Origin: Pleodorina starrii
Lineage: Eukaryota > Chlorophyta > Chlorophyceae > Chlamydomonadales > Volvocaceae
Direction: 5' to 3'
Length of the DNA stretch: 64,000 bases
Assembly: GCA_030267565.1 (NCBI GenBank)
Contig: BRXU01000004.1
Span: 7,456,001 to 7,520,000, forward strand
Under the pieces are notes generated by a model, which was not told the origin of the DNA, did not search any database, and was given only the letters and a program-made list of their open reading frames with translations. The first letter of the stretch is position 1, and the number at the start of each line of letters is the position of its first letter. The position numbers and the translations under genes are program-made. Of the stretch, positions 1 to 10,877 are shown in pieces.

Positions 1-1
1 G

Positions 2-2971
2 CTGCTTGCGGTGGGCAAACCAAACTGCGTGGAGTTATGGCACGTCAGCCCGGCGGCCTTCACGCAGGGCTTCACATCAGGGGCTACGAGTGCGGCCAGT
101 CACGCGGGCGGTGCCGGTGGCAGCTGCAGTGGCATCAACCAGCAAAGTCGAGGCAGCAGCGGCAGCAACAATCGAGGCGATAAGGGTGGAACCAGCCTAC
201 CCGGAACCTGTTGCGGCGATCAAGGCTGCGGGACCGGGGCCGTTCAGAGCATCTCCAACCTTCTGGCTCTAGATGACGGCGCAGCTTCCTTCGCTTGGGT
301 CTCCTGTGAAGGACCGCCCGGCGGCCGCGGTGCCAACACCACCACCCCCGCTAGCAGCGGCGGCGGCGGCGGCGAGGGTGGGCCTTCCGGCGCGGCCTTG
401 AGCGCTTTGGGCGGCCCCGGGCGCATCAGCCCCACAGCTGCAGCGACAGCGGCAGCGTCCGCAGCAGCAGCAGCAGCGGCGGCAGGTGCAGCGGCACCAG
501 CGGCTCCTGATGAAGCGGCCACATCGGCGGCGGCTCCTCCGCTCACGTTGGCGGTGGGGACACACAGCGGCCGCGTGATATGGACCCAGTACGAGGCGCA
601 GGAGGCCGCGGGCCCCCAGCTTCCCTCGAGTGTCCATCGGCGCTCTGGGCGGCTGCGCGTGCTCAGCACCACCGCTTGCGGCAGTAACGGACAGCTGGCA
701 GAGCTGCACGTGCTGCCCGCCACGTCAGGCGCCGCTGGGGCCGGGACCGGTGCCGGGCCCAGCGTGGGCGCTGGTGGTGCTGGTGGTGCTGCCGGGGCTG
801 GCGTTGGTGGTATCCTGGCGGCGCTCCAGCGAGCCGGGACCCGCAGTGCCGTACAGTTGTTCGACGTGGCTACGCAGCGGCACCTGGCGACGGTGCGCGA
901 CCCGTGAGTCTCACGGGTTGCTCCCCGGGGAAAGCGAGGGGCTGGGGCGGGGGCGGGGGTGAATGAAGCACCGTATGGCGCGCCGTGATGGTCGCGCCTC
1001 GCGGACATCCGGGGAGTGGGGGGGTGGCCCCAAAGGACTGCTGGTGCGTCAGGGCGCATCGATGGCTGACGGGTGCATGTTTCGAAAGGCGAGATGGAGG
1101 GGTTGACGGAGGCAGCTCCCGCCCGCCCGCCCGCCCGTGCGCAACGGGCCCCCTCGGCCCCTGCTGCGCAGGTTTGAGTCGCACCACTTTGTGTGCTGCC
1201 GACCCGCTGCGGCCGCCACCACCGCAGTGGACCCTCACGTGCTCCTGGTGGGCTCTGTGCACAGCGCGATATGCGGCCGGGTGAGCCCCATGACGCGTGC
1301 TTTGGCGGGGAGGGGCAGGGAAGGGAAAGGAACGAAGGGGGAGAATCCAGGGAAGGCAGAGGCACTAGGGAGGGGAGGTGGTGCGGGGGCCATGAGCCTG
1401 GGAAGGTATTGCGGGAAGGGTAATTAAAACGGCCCGGGGAAGGGAAGGGGGCCGAGTGGCATTGCGAGTCGGCCAGCGGCGGGAGCGGGCGGAGCCGACA
1501 TCCAGGTCTGCATCATCCTACGCCAGCGACCGTCACAGCTTTGCGGCACAGGTGCACGCAGTTCAGACACGTGGTTGTCGCTCAACGGCACGCGGGACGC
1601 GGCCCTGGTGAACCTGCCTGTGTGTGTATGTGTGTGACACCTCTGCCCTGTGTGACCCGTGGGTCTGCCCCCGCTGTGGCATCCCGCAGTGCGCAGGCGC
1701 GCCCCTGCCGTCTCTGTGCAACCACAAGTCCCGCACCGCAACCGCCGCGCTGTCCACGCTGGATGTGCGCTGCGGCGGCCTGACGCAGCGATTCGGGCTG
1801 CAGCACCGCTCTCTGTACCCTCGCCTCGCTACGGCGCGCGAGCACTACGTCTTCACCAGCCACGCTGGCACAGCGCTGGAGGTGTACGACAGGCGGGCGA
1901 TGTCCGTTCCGCTGTACTCGCGCGCGCGCCTGCCCTCGTGGCCGTTGGTGAAGGAAGAGCTGTTGGGGGAGGAGGAGGAGGGCGGCGAGGGGGAGGAGGA
2001 GGAGGGCGGCGAGGGGGAGGAGGAGGAGGACCTTGAGGAGGAGCCCCTTGGCGGCTGGCAGGAGGGCCCGGCGCCGGTGCTGAATCGGCACTGCGGCCTG
2101 TGGCTGGAGGCGAACGACGATGTGCTGTTGGGCAGAGCCGATAACGGTGGGTGCTGAGTAGGCGTGCGGGTGGGGAGCTGGGGGGTTGGCGGGTGCGACT
2201 AGCCGACGGATCGGGCCGGGGGGGGGGGGGGCTCGGCCGGGGGGGGCTCGGACCTGGGCCTTTCACGACGGGTGCTACCGCTTGCATTGGCGGCAACGCT
2301 TCCCGGGGTTGCGGCCACAGAGACGACGATTGGCACAAAGGCCCGTTTGCGGGCGCAGGCAGGCGCTGGTTCTGGGCTCTGGGTGCTGAAGACGCTTTGC
2401 TTGCGAGGACGTTGGCAGCTGCAGCTCATGCGACCCTCCAGGCGCCTCTCCGCTGGCTGCTGTGCCCAACTCCGGGTCAGACGGGCACAGCGTGCCATGC
2501 CCAAACCCACTGCCCGCCCCCCCCCCCTCCCCGGGCTTCGCAGGCACGCTGTGGCTGTGGGATCTGTCCACCACTTTGGGCTGGGCTCGCGGCCCCGACC
2601 GCAGTGGCATCTGGCACTATTGGGACGAGCGCGCCCCGTGGCAGCACCAGACGGATGAGGAGGCGCTGGGGGACGAGCTACTGGTCGAGGTTGCGGCGGC
2701 GCGTGATGGTAACGGCGCTGGAGGTGGCGGGAGTTCCCTGGCTGCGGCTGCGGCCTCGGTGGGGGTTGATCAGGGGGGCGCGGCGCCAGCGCGCCGGCCG
2801 TCGGCGTGGCCGCTTGGCGGGCCGATCTGCCTGGGCTGGATGGCGAGCGGCGGCATAACGTCCATGACCGTGCTGGCATCGGGGGTGGGGCCCTCTCCCG
2901 CGTTTTTCAGCCTGGGGTTAGGTGATCGGATGAGGATGTGCGTGGTAGGCTCAGCAATGGCGGGAGTTTGA
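2..2971 (+). CDS. WD40-repeat-type protein, 3' part (5' end outside window)
   Basis: This is a partial gene that enters from the left edge. Five exons join in phase: 2-903, 1172-1280, 1506-1607, 1690-2146 and 2544-2971, ending at a TGA. Beta-propeller-like strands are visible: LAVGKPNCVELWHV near the left edge, LTLAVGTHSGRVIWTQY, SAVQLFDVATQRHLATVRDP, HVLLVGSVHSAICG, YVFTSHAGTALEVYDRR and GTLWLWDLSTTLGWA. These have the hydrophobic-small-D/W-D pattern of WD repeats. Between them lie Ala/Gly-rich loops and an acidic run of repeated GEEEE units in exon 4. The start of exon 3 has a poor pyrimidine tract, so that junction is the least certain. I do not recognise the ortholog, and its role (scaffold or transcription-factor-like propeller) cannot be told from this portion. 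Confidence 0.7.
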
Positions 2972-5492
2972 GGGCGGGTGAGGCGGCGGACTGGCTTGCA
3001 GTGCCCAATTGCATGTGGGGTGCTTGCACAACCTTGACGAGTTTGATAGCGGCTGATATCCAATGTGCAAGACATACACAAACACGCAGAGGTACATGTA
3101 GCTTGGCCATGGATGGATCAAGCGGTTTCAATCGCAACGCCTATCCGCAATATGCCTACAGGCACCTGTAAAGGACAGGGGATGGCCGGCAGGTCGGCAA
3201 AAGCGCGGTAAATGTACCGGTATTGGCTTGTCATAGCGCATGTTTTGGACGAAACGCGGTGCCACACTCGCCCGCAACAAGGGAACCAAGGCGCAACCGC
3301 CACGGCCCATCAAACGCGAAGCAGACACAAGCTCATGCAACGCCAAACAACGTAATGCACTCACGAATCCATCCACCGGCCAATGCCACCTGTGAGCGCC
3401 TAAGGGAGGCAGGACTGATGGCGTTGCCCCGCCCCGCAACACCCCACGACACGATCTCCAAACAACAAGCCAGCAAGAAAGCAATCACCGATATGAATAT
3501 AGCACCAGTACCGGAACTATCATACCAGGGGCATACATCGGCCCGCGCCATTCATCTCCCATCAAAAGTGCCTCCTGCGAAAATCCAGTCGGACGCCGAG
3601 GCGGTATCAGTAAGAGTGCGTTAGTTCAAATTTGCAGGAAACAAATCCACAGCAGCAGCCCGCAGCACAGGTTTTGCCAGGTAAGGACGCGAACATTGAA
3701 ACCCCCACGGCAGGCAACGCCAACACGTAAAAGGGTGAAAGTAGCCTGTCCTGCCGTCGACAACAGCACTGCCCTCCAGAATACATCAAAACCTCTCCCG
3801 CCGCCTCCCGGGCGCTTACCACGGCACGGAACGTTCCCCGCGTCCGCAACGTCCATCCCCGGCGTTGCGGTACAGCGGCCGTGCCGTGCCTCGACGCGCG
3901 CGCGCGCAACTGCGTTCCTGCTATGCCGGTCCAAAAATAACAAACAGCTCAGCACACTCACTGGACGCACAATGCAAGAGCACAGGCTGGCACGAGCTCG
4001 CAACATGTAACATGAACAAAGTGTGCCGCAATACTACCGTCCCGCATGGCGGACATAACGGTACAAGGCCCGGAAGACGGCACACGCAGAGCCGTTATTC
4101 GTACCGGCAAGACGCGAAACAGGCGCCGCCCCTGCTGCCAACCGCAGCCTCGCAACAGCTGACATCCGGACGCCAGCCCCGGGACAAGGCGTAGCGGCCA
4201 CAGCGCATCACGCTCCACGCAAGGATGCCGGCACGATGCCGGAGGTGCAATGCAGGGCCGTCCCGAGCAGTCAACCCTCAGTTTCCCCGGCGGGGCCCGC
4301 GCAGGGCCCCGCAGACGCCCGCACCGCGTGCCCACCACAACTCCGCAAAGGCCTTGGGCCTCGCCCCGGCCCTCAACTCCCCAGTGGGGCAAACGCACCC
4401 TACTCACGATGCTTGGCGTCGCCCTTCGCCCGGATTCGAATTCCTTGAAGTTCGTGTTCACAGGAGGGCCACGGGAGTCCCATCAAAACCCCGTCGACAT
4501 GATGAAGCACATCAGGACATGCCCATGCCCCGGAATTCCCGTCGTGTCAAGACCCTCCCCGCGTCATCTCGCAACCTCGGCGCTGAGGGGTTGCGACCCC
4601 CTGTGCCCGCCCAGCAAATCGAGCAAACGAACCCCTTCCCAAATAACCAATCCAATCCGTCGTCGATATCCCAAGAAGAACGCCAGAAGCAAGAATGAAT
4701 GCCCGGACAGCCATGCGACCGGTGCAAGGAAAACTGCCTCGCCACGTGCACAGACGAAAGACCCAACCGCCGTATAGAGTAGCACCACACGTGGGCCATA
4801 CCGTAGATACTAAACAACCCTCTAATACGGCGCCAGTACCTATAAATCTTTATCAGGACAGCGGACAGCTCACGTGCACCGCCGCCCAAGGATGCGTGCG
4901 GCGTATTTCCATTCCCCTTAGCAGTCCTTGAAAGCCTGTCTCCGACCTCCACGGTTGCTTCGGCCTTGGCCAACAAAGCTGTTCGTGTCTCAAAGCCCCA
5001 TGTTCACAATGTCCGTCGAACTTCAACCGTTGTAACTTGTGTGTCCCATTTCTTGCGACCGGTCCGCACGTCCCACCACCCGCCCACGTTTTGGTCTTCG
5101 GCAACAAACCCGTAATCGGCGCGACCGCGGCTCGTGCTCGGCGGGCCCTGGGAACCCCCCATGCCACCCAGCCAGCCTGCTGCCACGTCCGGCTCAACCA
5201 AAGGACCAAAACTTCCCCGCATCGCCAACACCGAGCCCCGCGCGCAACGGCTGCCGAGGCAAGCCTCATCCGAAAAGTGTTGCGCGCTGGCACAACAGAA
5301 GCCCCCCCTGGTCGTAATGGTTCCCCCTCCGTCCTGTCAAGCCAAAAAAGGAGCACCTTCCTCCCCACCAGCAAGCACCCCCGGGGGCACCCCCAGCCCC
5401 TTTATTTGTTGAGACTGCCTCCGGCCCCTCCCCCAACGCTGCCTTCCCAGCCAACCCTTCCTCCTGCTTCCGTCCTCGCCCCCAGCACAGCT
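2972..5492. other. Convergent intergenic region
   Basis: This is the gap between the 3' ends of the WD40-type gene (+) and the kinase gene (-). It should hold both 3' UTRs. GC is lower than in the coding exons and third-position bias is absent from the open frames here. I see no exon chain, protein motif, RNA gene or mobile-element ends. A further TGTAA lies near 4006 (+). Confidence 0.6.
3167..3171 (+). terminator. TGTAA polyadenylation signal, WD40-type gene
   Basis: TGTAA, the usual polyadenylation signal of Chlamydomonas and Volvox nuclear genes, lies about 200 nt after the stop of the leftmost gene. It is the first TGTAA downstream on this strand, so it is the likely 3' end. This rests on a short motif and position only. 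Confidence 0.45.
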
Positions 5493-8400
5493 CTAGTACT
5501 GCGGCGCCTGCTCCAGGGACGCGGTGATGACGTCCTGCACGTTGGTGAGCTTCACCAGCGCCTCCACCATGGTGATCTCGCTCTCCTTCTTCCAAATCAC
5601 CTCCCGGACCTGGTGCTTGGCCAGAGGGTTGGCGATCAGGTACTCCACCTGCCAGGCGGGGCGGAGGACAGGCGAGACGCGCGCCAAGCAGACAGACAGG
5701 CGGGGTGTTGTTGGGGGGTAGGGTTGTTGTCGTATTGGTAGTAAACAGAGGCCGGTCGCAACGACGCAGGACGGCGTCGGCGCGCCGGGCCGCAAGGGAT
5801 TGGGCAAAGGGAGTTCTTTTCAATTCTCGACTTCTTTCCTGACTGACGGACGGACGGACTGCAACCGCCGCGCGACGCAGCACGCGCATCTCGGGCTGGT
5901 CTCCTCTGTCCCCTCACCAGCTGCTCGTGCGTGATGAGCCTCGCGTGGACCTTGGTGACGCAGCGGACCGAGGCGGTGCGCAGCAGGCTCTTGCTGAACA
6001 GCGCCATCTCGCCCACCAGCTCGCCCGGGCCCCGCTGGGCAATCAGCAGCTCGCGCGACGTGCCTGCGCATCAACGAGGTCGTGAAAGACACGCAGGTTA
6101 AGGGTGCGCGGAGGCGCGCAAGGCAACACCGCGAGGGAACGCAAGAGCTGCGAACATACCAGAATACAATACACTGGGGCCACACCATAACGGTACTCCC
6201 AACAACGTTGCTTCACCTGCCCCTCGGAAACCCCTTTGTGAGTGAGCGGTTGAGCCCCTCCCATCACGCACCCGCGTTGGCCTGCAGCGAGCGCACGAAC
6301 GCGCCCGCCTTCTCGCTGGCCCTCATCAGGTTGATCCGGTGCTGGCGGCTCTCCTCGTCCACAATGGGCGACATGGTGTCGCTGTCGTCCATCATCTCGT
6401 CCACGTGCGCACCTGGCCGGCCCGACCCCCCCGGCCGCACGCCGCCCTGGCCGCCCGCGCCCTGCGCCCCCGCCTGCGCTGCCATCTGGCCGTTGGTGGC
6501 GCGGCGCGGCAGCGTTGCCCACTTGACCAGAATGTCCACCGTGCCGCTCACGATGTAGAGGAGGTAGGCGCCTGGGGACGGTGCAGGCGCACCGCACCGC
6601 ATCAAACAGAGAGGGTGTGTGTGTGTGTGTGTGTGAGCCGAGGGCGGACGGTACGCGGTCGGCGGCGTGCGGGACCCGGGACGTTCGGGCGAGTTCGTTC
6701 AACAACCCCCAAAGGAACATGGGAGTGAGGCGTGAGAGGGGTTGACGGATCTCTTTGCCGTGGCATGATGTTGCCCGAGCGATGCCCCACACCGCAAATG
6801 TGCCCCGGCCTGTCTTCAAAGGTTTGGCCAGGTGGCCAGCACGGCTTAATCCATCACCACCACCGCCGCAGTGTGTGTCTCTCTCTGTGCCTCGACCTAC
6901 CCGTCTCGCCCTGGCGCATGATGACGTCGCCCTCCTGGTACACCCGCTCGTGGCGGCTGACGTTGGCCAGGCCCATCAGGAAGTCGGGCTTGGGGTTGGC
7001 CTCCGCAAAGCTCATGCCGCACGTGACACCCGAGTGCATCTCCTGCGACTCGCCCTGGCGCAGCTCCCGGTAGGGCTTGAGCGGGAACCTCTTGTTCATG
7101 GTCACCCAGTCGTGCTTCATCAACTCGGACATCGTGATGCGCTCACGCGGGTTCTGGCGGCGCGGACGGAGGGAGCACAGAGGACAGCACATCCCCGCCT
7201 GACTGTCCCGCTTGTCCGTGCTTGAGCTGCAACCCATACATGACCTAGCCGTGCGAGCGTCCCCAGGGACGTTATCCACGAGCTGACGGCGCCTGGCACC
7301 CTTGCGATTGCGCTCCACCCCGGCGCCCTGTCCTTCTCCCTCGCTCCCCTGGCTCTCACCTCGCAGGCCCCGACGCCCTGAGACACCCAGTACCGGGTGT
7401 GCCCCACCCTGCCCAGCCCTACCGGGTGTGCCCCACCCTGCCCAGCCCAGCCCAGCCCTACCTTGGTGAGCATGCCCTTGAGCAAGTCCTTGAGCTCCTC
7501 CGAAATGGGCACGTCCGGCGGGTACCTGACCGGCTCGTTCTGCACCACCTGGAACAGCTTGTACAGGTTGGGTGCCGAGAAAGGAATGCGCCCAAACAGC
7601 AGCGTGTACAGGCAGGCGCCCAACGCGTACACGTCCGTGGGCCGGCCGCTGGGGGGGAGGAGCAGAGCAGGGCGGGCAAGACAGTTTTGAGCGACGATTG
7701 GCGAGCGCGAGGATCATCGGTGGGTGCGGGGCCACCACAAGTTCGGCGCACCAATATGCCGACTGCCCAGCGCGTTGCTTGACCGCCAAGGTCACCTTGC
7801 GCCCTCCTGAGGATTGGAGGACCGGCTGCCAATCCGAGGATCGCTGAGCGCCCCGCGCTGCTTAGGCAACGCACCCTTCGTCAGCCGGCAAATGGCTATT
7901 CGAGAAGTAAGCCCCTCGTTCGGGACGCGACGGCAGTTGGCCCTGCCAGGCCCAGGCCGCTGTCCCTCCCACGGCCGCTGCGCTTGCCATGCACGGCCAT
8001 TCACCGTGGCAGCAGCAGAGGTTTCATGTGCAAGTGCAATGCGGAACGAGGACTGGCTGCAGCAATCAGGGACAGGGGTACGCAGCCTCCCCCGGGCGCG
8101 GCAGATGTCGCCAGCGGTCCCGGTGGGCCATGCCGGTCGCCCACGGCAGGCCTCCGGGCGGCTGCCGCGGCAAGCGCACAACTGCTGCCCCCGCACGCAC
8201 GCACCGGTAGCGCGTGTTTGGCTTCATCATCTCCGGCGCCAGGAACGCCGGCGTGCCGTTGCAGCGCTCCAGGTACTCGTTGCCGGTGGCGAACACCTTG
8301 GAGCAGCCAAAGTCCGACAGCTTGACCTCCCCGCTGGCGGCCATGAGCACGTTCTCCGGTTTCAGGTCGCCGTGGACCACCTTGTTACCGTGCAGGTAGT

Positions 8401-10493
8401 CCAGAGCCTGGGTGGGTGGACAATGATGGTCAACGTTATACCACAGCGATGGGACGGAGGCGATGGGGGACGGAGGCGACGGGTGGGTGGAATGGAGTAC
8501 CGGTACCGTAGGAGATGCGATGTATGAGCGCCGGGACAGATGGCGGGGGAGGGAGGCCAAGTCGAGGCGTGGGATGCGGGTGTTTGTGCGAGGCGCTGCA
8601 GCCACGTCCATCGGACGTCCCATCTCGATGCAAGGCCTCTTAAACGGTTGCGCACGGCGCCCGGCTGTGTACGCCGTTTCAGTTCCTAAGACAACAGTCA
8701 AACGACACCATGGGACTTTTGCCCGTCCCTTTACAAAGCAGCGCTAGCACCCGATGGATTTCCTAGTACGGCCGTTACAGCCACAGACAGCTTCCTTGTA
8801 CATTGCCGTGAAGTTACGTGTGCTGCGGCGTGGCGCGGGTTTTTCCCGGGTGGCCGCCCCCAACCCGCAATTCTCCTCCGTGTGACACGCGGTGGCACGT
8901 GGCGCATATACGCCATGTGCCGGGGCGACGCCAAGCCCCACCTTGATCATGTCCCGGAAGTACTGCAGCGCCAAGCTCTCCGGCAGCCGCTCACGCTTCT
9001 CCAGCGCCTCGCGTGTGAGCACCGGCCCGCCCTCCATGAACTCCATGACCAACAAGAGCTTCGAGCCCGCGGGGTCGTCAATGACCTCGCTCAGGGTGAC
9101 AATGTTATTGTGCTTCATTTTCTTCATAATCATAATCTCACGCTTCAGGTCCTCCATGGGGTTGCGCTTCTTCGCGCCCTGCTGCTGCTGCGGCTGCGAG
9201 CTCTCCAGGTCCACCTTCCGGACGGCCTGGCAGTGCGCGAGAGGGGTGAGATGTGGGAATGTGAATGGCCGCCGGGGAAGTACTTCGCTGACCACAGGGC
9301 GCCTGCCTCCGTCCAGAACCCGGTCGCAGACAGCCAGAATACCCGTGCCGCCTCTTCACAAACCAAACCCGCCCCAAGGCGGAGGATGATACAGTCGAGC
9401 ACATGTCAGGGAAATCAACCTCTCATCAATGGGCGCCCGGGCGCCTTACCTTCATGGCGTATAACCGGAGGTCGTACGTGTTGAGGCACAGAAACACCTT
9501 GCCGCACGCACCGCGGCCGAGGAACTTGACGACCAAGTACTGATTTACGAACATGTTACCCTTCACCTTGTCGATCCGCAACGTGGTCGTCTCCCTGCAG
9601 CGCGCGGCAACGGCCGGAGGAGGGGCGGGCGTTGGTTGGCGCGCTGGTCCGCAAGTTACAGTTATAACCACGACGCCCTGTCACAGCCTGGTTACAGCGA
9701 CTGCCCCTTACTTGTATTCGTTGTCCGGTCCAGGTACATGCTTCTCCTGAGCAAAGAGCGAGTTGTGGAGCGCCTTCTCCATCACACTTGCACCCACAAC
9801 GGGGACTTCACAGTCTGCAATCAAGCCCAATCTTACGTGGGCTCACGTTCCACCGACATCAATCGTCTGCGAGCGTACTCACCCTTTTGTTGTTGTGCCT
9901 CTTCTTCGACGTTAAAGTTGGCGGTTGAGCACTGGTCCCAGTCGGAGCCCTCTTCATGCTCGTAGTCTGCTCCCTGACGCCTGCTAATTTCGGACCGCTC
10001 CCGCTTGGGCGGCCCATGATAGCTGACTGAAGCTGCATTGCCAAAAGGGACATTCAGCCAACTCTTCTACGGTCCGTTCCGCCTTCGCAAGCCCACAAGA
10101 GGAACCGCACCTTGTCCGTTGGGAGAGGTTGGAGTTGATACGTCAGGTCTAGTATACAAGGGCTGAGGCGCGGGATATGATGGCGAAGGGCTCGCTCCCG
10201 GCTGCGGTTGGCTCGGCGCTTGCACCTGGGCAGGCGCCTCTGGTGGCGCTGGTGCAGGCGCAGGCGCGGGAGCCTGCTTCACCTGCTGCTGCTGCTGAAG
10301 TTGTTGTTGCTGCTGCTCCTGTGCTGCGGGCAGTTTTGCAGATGCTGCATGCCCATTGGCCTCGGGCCTGCGCAACGTGGGCGCGCCGAAGCCTTCAGCG
10401 ACATCTTTTCCCCTGGGGAAACGCGGCTAGCTAATCTTACCGTGCAACGGCCCCAACATTCGTTGCTTCTTCTTTGGATGATATGCAACCCAT
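5493..10493 (-). CDS. CaMKK/SnAK-like protein kinase with C-terminal cyclic-nucleotide-binding domain
   Basis: Twelve exons (10441-10493, 10111-10367, 9883-10032, 9712-9814, 9450-9594, 8942-9226, 8205-8407, 7462-7648, 6901-7153, 6272-6571, 5918-6063, 5493-5648) join in phase to 745 aa. The protein starts MGCISSKEE, a myristoylation/palmitoylation-type N-terminus, followed by a Gln/Pro/Ala linker. The kinase domain begins at FVNQYLVVKFLGRGACGKVF (glycine loop). It has AMK as the likely catalytic lysine, VVHGDLKPENV in the catalytic loop, SDFG for DFG, and GTPAFLAPEMM for the activation/APE segment. The HGD in place of HRD is also found in plant GRIK/SnAK kinases that activate SnRK1. The C-terminal domain (about residues 560-745) has the cNMP-binding pattern GDVIMRQGETGAYLLYIVSG, then GELVGEMALFSKSLLRTAS as phosphate-binding cassette with its Gly-Glu and Arg. 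An insert of about 80 residues splits it. Membrane anchoring, cyclic-nucleotide control and SNF1-type substrates are inferences. An alternative exon-2 acceptor about 43 nt upstream is also in frame but would leave an intron of only 28 nt. Confidence 0.88.
6613..6634 (+). repeat. (GT)n microsatellite
   Basis: A pure GT dinucleotide run in the kinase intron upstream of the exon 6272-6571. Confidence 0.9.
7391..7448 (+). repeat. 29-bp direct tandem duplication in kinase intron
   Basis: Two perfect 29-bp copies (7391-7419 and 7420-7448) lie in the intron before the exon ending at 7462. The second copy is followed by extra CCCAG units. Confidence 0.85.
8431..8464 (-). repeat. Intronic conserved element, copy F
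   Basis: Reading the minus strand gives CGCCTCCGTCCCATCGCTGT, then GGTAT. This matches elements in introns of other genes. It lies about 23 nt upstream of the 3' splice site of the kinase intron 8408-8941, in sense orientation with the gene. Confidence 0.7.
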
Positions 10494-10877
10494 TTAACTC
10501 ACAGGCTAAAGCCCCTTCGCGCGAGCTAGAAGACTAACAGCACGGCCAAGAAAGAAGAGTCCAATCACAGTCCCGACATTTCGGGATAACACCGTTAGTC
10601 AGCATAGGCACAGCGAGCGCTAACCTGGTTCGGAAATCGCAATCATGGAGAAACGCTGCGCCGTACACCGTACATTATAACAACCGCCACCTGACATCGT
10701 GACATTCATTATAACCATTATAACATCAATGCATTTCTAATGACGCAGATGAACCCATGTAAACATCTGTACGTGCTCCTGCCGCTTTAACCCATCGCGC
10801 TGACCCCCAGAACTCCCTGCGCGGGCTTTCCTTCTGCAGGGCGCCCGCCTCAATCCTTGCGATCAGAAGACAACGCT
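10494..10877. other. Intergenic gap, FAP163 3' side / kinase 5' side
   Basis: A short gap between two genes on the same (-) strand. It must hold the FAP163 3' UTR and the kinase promoter and 5' UTR. It is AT-richer than the flanks (ATTATAAC and similar near 10670-10725). I see no clear TATA box at a defined distance and no minus-strand TGTAA. Confidence 0.5.

Noticed and set aside
4425..4455. Possible tRNA T-arm (ATTCGAAT word)
   Set aside because: The flanks do not form a T-stem, and no A or B box or acceptor stem could be placed around it.
10067..10375. Separate small Gln/Pro-rich gene on the minus strand
   Set aside because: Splicing at CAAG|GTGCGG to ATGCAG|CTTCAG removes its apparent stop and joins it in phase to the kinase N-terminal exons.
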